Source: PCC-10605 sp964409355
Lineage (GTDB): Bacteria; Cyanobacteriota; Cyanobacteriia; Cyanobacteriales; Cyanobacteriaceae
NCBI GenBank assembly: GCA_964409355.1
Contig: CAYPDC010000121.1
Span: 1 to 11,782 of the forward strand
Length of the DNA: 11,782 bases
Reading direction: 5' to 3'
The stretch's first letter is position 1. Every line of letters begins with the position of its first letter. Positions 6,920 through 11,782 of the stretch are shown piece after piece. The translations under genes were made by a program, and so were the position numbers. The notes under the pieces were generated by a model. That model was not told the origin of the DNA and did not search any database. It worked only from the letters and a program-made list of their open reading frames with translations.

Positions 6920-8551
6920 ATGAATAAATTAAGTTTATTAAAGTCTTTTTTGATTGCTAATTCTCTTTCTTTATCGGGGTTATTTTATTATGATTGCCTT
7001 GTTTTGGCTCAAGAAGTTTCAAACGATGAGCCTTTTTTTGTGACTCAAAATATTGATCAACAAATCAATATTAAAGAGATTAAGGTGATCAATAATAGTA
7101 TTTTAAATGAGGAAATTCAAGCAATTATTAATCCTTATAAAAATAGTAGTGTCACGATCGAAAAAATAGAAGAACTTGCTAACGAAATCACTTCTCTTTA
7201 TCTCAATAATGGTTATATTACCACTAGGGCAGTTTTGGATAATGTGACGGCAGAAAATGTCGCAATTATTCGGGTGGAAGAAGGACAAGTGGAAGAAATC
7301 AATATTGAAGGGGCACAACGGTTAGAAAATTACGTTAGAGAAAGGATTGCTTTAGGTGCAAATACTCCTCTTAATGGTGGAGAATTAGAAGATCAATTAC
7401 GACTATTAAAAACAGATCCTTTAATTGAGAATATTGAAGCTAGTTTGCGCAAGGGAAGTGGTGAAAGACAAAGTATTTTAGATGTGCGAGTAACCGAAGC
7501 TGATCCCTTATTTGGCACTGTAGGGATTGATAACTATTCTCCTCCTAGTATTGGTCCTACTCAAATGACTTTTAACATTGGTTATGGTAATGTTTTTGGC
7601 TTGGGGGATAGTTTTGCGGTTTCTTATCGCCCTCGTTTAGAGGACTGGACTGGTACATATAACCTCGATTTTAATTATTCTGTACCCCTTAACCCCATGA
7701 ATGGTACTTTACAGGCAAGGGTTTCTCTCCAAGAAAATACCGTGGTAGAGGGAGATTTTCAGGAGTTGGATATTAGTGGGGAAAGTCAATTTTATGAAAT
7801 TAGTTACCGTCAACCAGTGATACGCAATCCGAGGGAAGAGTTTGCTTTTTCTTTAGGTATGAGTTATCGTAATGGTCAGACTTTTACTTTTCAAGGTCCT
7901 ACTCCCTTTGGGATTGGTCCTAATGAGGATGGGATCAGTCGTACTAATGTTATTTCTTTCGGGCAAGATTATGTAAAACGTGATCCCACTGGGGCTTGGG
8001 GAGTTCGATCGCAGTTTCGACTAGGAGTAGGTTTATTTGATGTTACCACTTCTGCTCAACCCAATGATCCCGATGGTTACTTTTTGGCATGGTTAGGGCA
8101 GGTGCAAAGGGTACAATTAATTAATCCCGATAATTTGTTAATTATTCAAGCCGACATACAATTGAGTGATAGTGCTTTACTCCCTTCAGAGCAGTTTGTC
8201 ATTGGTGGTGGGCAATCGGTGCGGGGTTATCGTCAAAATGTGAGGGCGGGGGATAATGGTTTTCGTTTTTCCATAGAGGATCGCATTACTCTTATTAAGA
8301 ATCAAGAATTGTTGCCTGTATTTCAGTTGGCTCCATTTTTCGATATGGGTACAACATGGAATAATGTTAATAATCCCAATTTTCAGCCTGATGAGCGTTT
8401 TATTGCGGCTTTGGGGTTGGGTTTAATTTGGCAACCCTTTGATGGTTTAAATGTCCGTGTCGATTATGCACCGCCTTTAATTGACTTGGTGGATAGAGGT
8501 AATAATATTCAGGATGATGGTTTATATTTTAATTTGAAGTATAATTTTTAA
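6920..8551 (+). CDS. TpsB outer-membrane transporter (ShlB/FhaC/HecB family, two POTRA domains plus beta-barrel)
   Basis: This 543-residue protein is full length for the family. Residues 1 to about 31 form a Sec signal peptide (Lys at 3 and 8, then a hydrophobic core ending LVLA before QEV). POTRA 1 spans about 48-120 (IKEIKVINNSILNEEI ... IIRVEEGQ) and POTRA 2 about 124-195 (VEEINIEGAQRLENYV ... LDVRVTEAD). The barrel runs from about 196 (PLFGTVGIDNYSPPSIG) to the terminal Phe (NLKYNF), a usual Bam-recognition ending. The conserved barrel-lumen loop motif VRGY is at 434-437 (GGGQSVRGYRQN). Established family role: the POTRA domains bind the TPS domain of the partner in the periplasm and the barrel exports it. 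The mature protein has no Cys. The ATG start is supported by the signal peptide directly behind it; no strong Shine-Dalgarno is visible. It lies 188 bp downstream of the CHAT exoprotein on the same strand, so the two are very likely cognate. Confidence 0.95.
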   Translation: MNKLSLLKSFLIANSLSLSGLFYYDCLVLAQEVSNDEPFFVTQNIDQQINIKEIKVINNSILNEEIQAIINPYKNSSVTIEKIEELANEITSLYLNNGYITTRAVLDNVTAENVAIIRVEEGQVEEINIEGAQRLENYVRERIALGANTPLNGGELEDQLRLLKTDPLIENIEASLRKGSGERQSILDVRVTEADPLFGTVGIDNYSPPSIGPTQMTFNIGYGNVFGLGDSFAVSYRPRLEDWTGTYNLDFNYSVPLNPMNGTLQARVSLQENTVVEGDFQELDISGESQFYEISYRQPVIRNPREEFAFSLGMSYRNGQTFTFQGPTPFGIGPNEDGISRTNVISFGQDYVKRDPTGAWGVRSQFRLGVGLFDVTTSAQPNDPDGYFLAWLGQVQRVQLINPDNLLIIQADIQLSDSALLPSEQFVIGGGQSVRGYRQNVRAGDNGFRFSIEDRITLIKNQELLPVFQLAPFFDMGTTWNNVNNPNFQPDERFIAALGLGLIWQPFDGLNVRVDYAPPLIDLVDRGNNIQDDGLYFNLKYNF

Positions 8552-8595
8552 GGCTATCTGACTTCTACAGAAATTATGATTTTTACATCGTATTT

Positions 8596-8610
8596 CGGGC
8601 TTCTAGCCCG
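8596..8610. terminator. Short hairpin after tpsB
   Basis: CGGGCT (8596-8601) pairs with AGCCCG (8605-8610) around the loop TCT, 45 nt past the stop. No T-run follows, so intrinsic termination is uncertain. The GGGCTT...AGCCC core resembles the palindrome at 6738-6753, hinting that both belong to one dispersed palindrome family. Confidence 0.4.
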
Positions 8611-8741
8611 ATTGATGGAAATGCCAATTATAAGAAAAATCATGAAGGGGAGAAGGAAACAGTACAACAAACGCAAAAAACTTTATTACAATCCTTTTTG
8701 TTAAAATCAACTAAACTTAAGCAAAATTTTTTCCTCAAATT

Positions 8742-9368
8742 ATGACAGCCACAATTATTAAACCACAAGATAGCTCAATGACGGAAAAAAAAACCTATAC
8801 TCCCGAAGAATATCTTGCCTTAGAAGAAAAAGCCGAAGAGAAACATGAATATATAAATGGAGAAATTATCCCTATGGCTGGAGGTACAATCAATCATAAC
8901 CAAATTGCTGGTAATATATATGCTAATTTAAAATTCCTATTAAAAGGGCAAAAATATAGAATTTTCATTGGGGATGTACGGTTATGGATACCTCGAAATA
9001 ATCAATATACTTATCCCGATGTCATGGTAATTAGTGGTGAGCCAATTTTTCATAAAGGAAATACTACCATTACAAATCCTTTGCTAGTGATGGAAGTATT
9101 ATCTCAGTCAACCCAAGATTATGATAGAGGCACAAAATTCACTTATTATCGTTCAATTCCTGAATTGCAAGAATATATCTTAATCGATCAATATAGTTGT
9201 AAAATCGAACATTTTAGCAAAAATAATCAAGGGCAATGGTTATTAAAGGAATATGAGACGCAAGAAGAAACTATATTTTTAGAGTGCTTAAATTTACAGT
9301 TAAATATCAGTGATATTTATGAGCAAGTCAAGTTTGACAATGATGGCTCTCTTACTTTGAGTATGTAA
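8742..9368 (+). CDS. Uma2 family (DUF820) putative endonuclease
   Basis: This 208-residue soluble protein has the cyanobacterial Uma2 signature: TPEEYLALEE (20-29), HEYINGEIIPM (35-45), GDVRLWIP (77-84), YPDVMVI with Asp93, LLVMEVLSQST with Glu118, and DRGTKFTYYRSIPELQEYILID (128-149). These fit a PD-(D/E)XK-type nuclease fold with Asp93 and Glu118 as likely metal ligands. The family is highly multiplied in cyanobacteria and its real substrate and role are not settled. Start choice: ATG at 8742 gives a 12-residue lead before a second in-frame ATG at 8778, and neither has a clear ribosome-binding site, so the start is uncertain. It stands alone 190 bp after tpsB and converges with the ABC gene; no partner toxin, antitoxin or modification gene is adjacent. 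Confidence 0.9.
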   Translation: MTATIIKPQDSSMTEKKTYTPEEYLALEEKAEEKHEYINGEIIPMAGGTINHNQIAGNIYANLKFLLKGQKYRIFIGDVRLWIPRNNQYTYPDVMVISGEPIFHKGNTTITNPLLVMEVLSQSTQDYDRGTKFTYYRSIPELQEYILIDQYSCKIEHFSKNNQGQWLLKEYETQEETIFLECLNLQLNISDIYEQVKFDNDGSLTLSM

Positions 9369-9385
9369 ATTATTGGTTAGGAAAA

Positions 9386-9406
9386 GGTATCAGGTTTCAG
9401 GTGAAA
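9386..9406 (+). repeat. Degenerate heptad repeat tract (three units)
   Basis: GGTATCA, GGTTTCA and GGTGAAA follow one another with 7-bp period, 17 bp after the Uma2 stop. This resembles the short tandemly repeated heptamers (STRR) described between cyanobacterial genes, here in a worn three-unit form. Confidence 0.45.
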
Positions 9407-9552
9407 TAAAAACTGTTAATTTATAAAAATTCCATTTTTATTATAATTTATCCCTTATATTATAAGGTTTATAGCTATTATTTTCTAATAATTTATCATA
9501 ACTACTGTAGAAGAGCCACAATGATAAAGACAACTATTAATCAAAAACGATA

Positions 9553-9573
9553 AACTCTCAACTCCAAACTCAG
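9553..9573 (+). repeat. Degenerate heptad repeat tract (three units)
   Basis: AACTCTC, AACTCCA and AACTCAG run with 7-bp period and end 2 bp before the stop codon of the minus-strand ABC gene. The unit differs from that at 9386-9406 on either strand, so they are two separate heptad families or independently decayed. Confidence 0.45.
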
Positions 9574-9574
9574 G

Positions 9575-11782
9575 TTATAAAATGTCTTTTTTTCGTTGCA
9601 ATAAATAAGTTATGAGTAAATAAAAACAAGCGTGAATTAACAACATTTGCCAATTTGTACTTAAATTATCCCAATCCGCTTCATAAATATATTTTTCCTC
9701 AAAAGGTAAAGGCATTTCTGAGCCATCTGGTAAGATAGTTGGTTCAGGTATTAAACTATTAATGTTTACTAAAGAACCATAAGCCCCTACAGACCAACGA
9801 CTAATCATGAGCCATGATATATATTGTACAATACCTTTGATTTCAAAGAGTACCCCTGAAAAAATAATTTGCGGTAAGAGGAGAATGGGTAAGGCACTAT
9901 TGGCTTGGGTGATGTTTCTAACGATCGCAGATACCATCAAGCCTAAACAAGAGGCACTCAGAAGGGTAAAAAAGCTAGTGATAGCAAATCCTAGCCACCA
10001 TGATACCGTTTCTGGTTCGGGGGGGGTAAAAGAAGGAAGGGTTATCGTTACCATTAGTAGGGTTTGCAGTATGGCTAATCCCCCAATAATTAAGACTTTT
10101 GAACTTAAATAAGCAGGGAGATTCAAGTTTACCAGTCTTTCTCGTTGATAGATGTCATTTTCTTTTACTATCTCTTGTAGTGATCCTGCTAATCCTACCC
10201 AAAGGGCGGCACAAGTAAATACAAATACTACTGTTTGAGCAAAAGGTGCAAGACTAGGATCACTTTCTGTTTCTAATATAAAGGGTTCTCGCTCTCTGGT
10301 GGCTAAATTGATCAATAAAATACCGATGGGTGCAGTTAACAGAGAGATAATGAGGTTGGTGCGATCGCGCTTAACTAATTCGAGGTATCGTTGGGATAAG
10401 ACGAGTAATTGTCGAAAAAAGTTGGCTTTGAGGGGTTTTGGTTTTTCTTTGACTTGAGTTGGGGTATTAGAGGCAAGGAGTTTTTTGTCAATATTTTTGC
10501 TTTGATAGGTAGATTGTCGATATTTTTCCGCAGTTTGAGTGACGGCAGTTTTGTTGTCTAATTCGAGGTAAATATCCGCAAAGTCTTTATTTTCTAAATC
10601 AAAGAAGTTTTTAGCCTCCTCATAGCTACCGAAAAAGCACAGATTTCCCCCCTGCCCCAAAAAGACGATGCGATCGCACAATTTAATATTATTAGTAGCA
10701 TGAGTAACGAGAATAATTGTTCTGCCTTGATCAGCTAATTTACGCAATAATTGCATAATCTTTTTATCCAACCCCGGATCTAAACCAGAGGTAGGTTCAT
10801 CAAGGAAAAACAACTTGGGATTAACTAATAATTCTACCCCTATGGATACCCTTTTTAATTGTCCTCCGCTCAAATTTTTCACTAAAACATCTCGCCTTTC
10901 TAACATCTCAATATCGGCTAAAGTTTTCTCCACAATACTATCTATATCGATGTCAGGAGGAAGCCTTAATTTTGCCGTAAAACGCAATACTTCTTCTACT
11001 CTTAAATCCTTATGAATAATATCTGTTTGAGGCACATAGCCAATTTGATGACGATAAAGATTAAAATTTTCTGCTAAATCTTCCCCGTTTAAATATACCT
11101 TCCCAGAGGTACTATTTTGAATCCCCAATAAAGTCCGCATAAAAGTAGATTTTCCTGCACCACTTCCCCCCACTAAAGCAACTAATTGTTTCGGTTCAAT
11201 GGGAATAGATAAGTTATTTAAAAGGGTAATTTTTTCTTGTTTTTTATTCTTAACAATTAAGCTAATATTTTCTGCATCTAAACGGATATTCTCTCCTGTA
11301 TCCGCCACTAATAATTTATCTTTGTCAAAAACAAAAGTATAGGGTACAATTTTAATGACAGTCCCCGAAGTAACGGTAATCTTTCCTTTGATGGGAAAAC
11401 CATCGACAAAAATACCATTGGGACTATAATTAGAAATGATGCACTTACCTTCACTTATATAATCGATGGTAACGTGTTTACGAGACACGGTAGGAGCATT
11501 CAAAACCACATCACAACTGCTATCCCTACCAATGGTAATTTCTTTTTTCTGTGCTAAATTGATCACATCTGCCGAACATTTCTCTCCTTTAACCGCTATT
11601 TTTTCGGGGGGAGAGTTGGCATCGAACATGACTGTAAAATTTTGTACCAAATCATCATTAATTAAAATCGTGCCTTCAGGAATACTAGGGAAACTAGCTA
11701 TTCTGGCTGGATCATGAAATTCAATAGTGGCGATCTGCAAAGCAGCGCCTTTGGCGATCGCACTTAGGTTATTGCCAATGCG
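9575..11782 (-). CDS. FHA-domain ABCG-type ABC transporter (ATPase fused to permease), 5'-partial
   Basis: The minus-strand frame is open from the right edge to the TAA at 9575-9577: 735 visible residues. A TTG at 11738-11740 could be read as a start, but 14 upstream codons are also open, so the true start is probably outside. Order, numbered from the edge: FHA domain about 81-154 (IGRDSSCDVVL, SRKH 100-103, SPNGIFVDG), nucleotide-binding domain about 165-400 with Walker A GGSGAGKST (205-213), Q-loop Gln252, signature LSGGQ (304-308), Walker B FFLDEPTSGLDP (Asp328, Glu329) and H-loop His361, then an ABC2-type membrane domain with about six helices near 477-494, 513-534, 563-584, 595-621, 631-648 and 713-729. 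NBD-before-TMD order is that of ABCG half-transporters, which work as dimers. FHA domains bind phosphothreonine, so a Ser/Thr kinase likely controls it, as known for mycobacterial Rv1747. Substrate unknown. All ATPase motifs are intact. Confidence 0.92.
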   Translation of the reverse strand, partial: RIGNNLSAIAKGAALQIATIEFHDPARIASFPSIPEGTILINDDLVQNFTVMFDANSPPEKIAVKGEKCSADVINLAQKKEITIGRDSSCDVVLNAPTVSRKHVTIDYISEGKCIISNYSPNGIFVDGFPIKGKITVTSGTVIKIVPYTFVFDKDKLLVADTGENIRLDAENISLIVKNKKQEKITLLNNLSIPIEPKQLVALVGGSGAGKSTFMRTLLGIQNSTSGKVYLNGEDLAENFNLYRHQIGYVPQTDIIHKDLRVEEVLRFTAKLRLPPDIDIDSIVEKTLADIEMLERRDVLVKNLSGGQLKRVSIGVELLVNPKLFFLDEPTSGLDPGLDKKIMQLLRKLADQGRTIILVTHATNNIKLCDRIVFLGQGGNLCFFGSYEEAKNFFDLENKDFADIYLELDNKTAVTQTAEKYRQSTYQSKNIDKKLLASNTPTQVKEKPKPLKANFFRQLLVLSQRYLELVKRDRTNLIISLLTAPIGILLINLATREREPFILETESDPSLAPFAQTVVFVFTCAALWVGLAGSLQEIVKENDIYQRERLVNLNLPAYLSSKVLIIGGLAILQTLLMVTITLPSFTPPEPETVSWWLGFAITSFFTLLSASCLGLMVSAIVRNITQANSALPILLLPQIIFSGVLFEIKGIVQYISWLMISRWSVGAYGSLVNINSLIPEPTILPDGSEMPLPFEEKYIYEADWDNLSTNWQMLLIHACFYLLITYLLQRKKDIL
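10019..10026 (-). repeat. G8/C8 homopolymer inside the ABC transporter gene
   Basis: Eight consecutive G on the + strand, read as C8 in the coding strand for FTPPEPE in the loop between the third and fourth membrane helices. A one-base slip would truncate the last membrane helices. Confidence 0.9.
10361..10368. repeat. HIP1 octamer GCGATCGC
   Basis: Exact HIP1 copy inside the ABC transporter gene, just before the first membrane helix (coding KRDR). Confidence 0.9.
10670..10677. repeat. HIP1 octamer GCGATCGC
   Basis: Exact HIP1 copy inside the ABC ATPase domain (coding CDRI), 309 bp from the previous one. Confidence 0.9.
11754..11761. repeat. HIP1 octamer GCGATCGC
   Basis: Exact HIP1 copy near the right edge, in frame with the ABC gene (coding SAIA) upstream of the TTG at 11738-11740; its coding use supports the reading frame continuing off the window. 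Confidence 0.85.

Larger units (their letters stand above)
9369..9574. other. AT-rich convergent intergenic region
   Basis: This 206-bp gap lies between converging genes. It holds heptad tracts at both ends, a weak palindrome CCTTATATTATAAGG (9453-9467) and a purely A/T inverted repeat ATTATT/AATAAT (9477-9482 and 9487-9492). I see no convincing ORF, RNA gene or strong GC-rich terminator, although either AT-rich hairpin could contribute to bidirectional termination. Confidence 0.5.

Noticed and set aside
5508..8551. Contact-dependent inhibition (CdiA/CdiI) locus
   Set aside because: The C-terminus is a CHAT domain, not a recognised CDI toxin module, and there is no small immunity gene directly after it.
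8615..8704. 29-residue basic ORF between tpsB and the Uma2 gene
   Set aside because: It is very short, rich in Lys/Arg from AAA/AGA-type codons in A-rich DNA, has no ribosome-binding site and no recognisable motif; chance is more likely.
8742..9368. Uma2 gene as an IS transposase remnant or part of a toxin-antitoxin pair
   Set aside because: The reading frame is intact with all family motifs, no inverted repeats flank it, and no small partner gene is adjacent.
11738..11740. TTG as start codon of the FHA-ABC gene
   Set aside because: Fourteen further in-frame codons without a stop precede it to the edge and read as plausible protein; a start here cannot be excluded but is not the simplest reading.

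Overview
The window looks like chromosomal DNA of a low-GC, AT-rich unicellular-type cyanobacterium. The evidence is four exact HIP1 octamers (GCGATCGC), many near-HIP1 CGATCG cores, degenerate heptanucleotide repeats in an intergenic gap, and gene families typical of cyanobacteria: a very large hemagglutinin-like exoprotein ending in a CHAT protease, an Uma2/DUF820 nuclease and an FHA-ABC transporter. Genus is not decidable from sequence reading alone; a Geminocystis/Cyanobacterium-like lineage is a guess from base composition.

Layout. (1) Positions 1-6731, + strand: the 3' part of a giant tpsA-type gene whose 5' end, expected to hold the signal peptide and TPS domain, lies outside the window. 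The visible 2242 residues are about 1760 residues of Asn/Thr/Gly/Ser-rich beta-helix repeats, a Pro/Asn linker, and a C-terminal CHAT (caspase-like) domain with an intact His/Cys pair. (2) 6732-6919: short intergenic region with a GC-rich palindrome, an AT-rich hairpin and a consensus -10 box. (3) 6920-8551, +: a complete TpsB outer-membrane transporter (signal peptide, two POTRA domains, 16-strand-type barrel), the presumed exporter of (1). (4) 8742-9368, +: a stand-alone Uma2-family protein. (5) 9369-9574: AT-rich convergent gap with two degenerate heptad repeat tracts. (6) 9575-11782, - strand: an FHA-domain ABCG-type half-transporter whose N-terminus runs off the right edge.

How the genes work together. 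The TpsA/TpsB pair forms a two-partner secretion system: the TpsB POTRA domains recognise the TPS domain of the exoprotein in the periplasm and the barrel threads it across the outer membrane. The unusual part is the cargo, a long beta-helix stalk carrying a caspase-like protease at its C-terminus. The only cysteine in all 2242 visible residues is the predicted catalytic one. The stalk is built from modules that restart at a Q-x-Y/F anchor, mostly in two sizes (about 86-97 and 208-215 codons), and contains an exact 148-bp in-frame duplication, so its length is probably unstable. The Uma2 gene and the FHA-ABC transporter show no clear functional link to the secretion pair.
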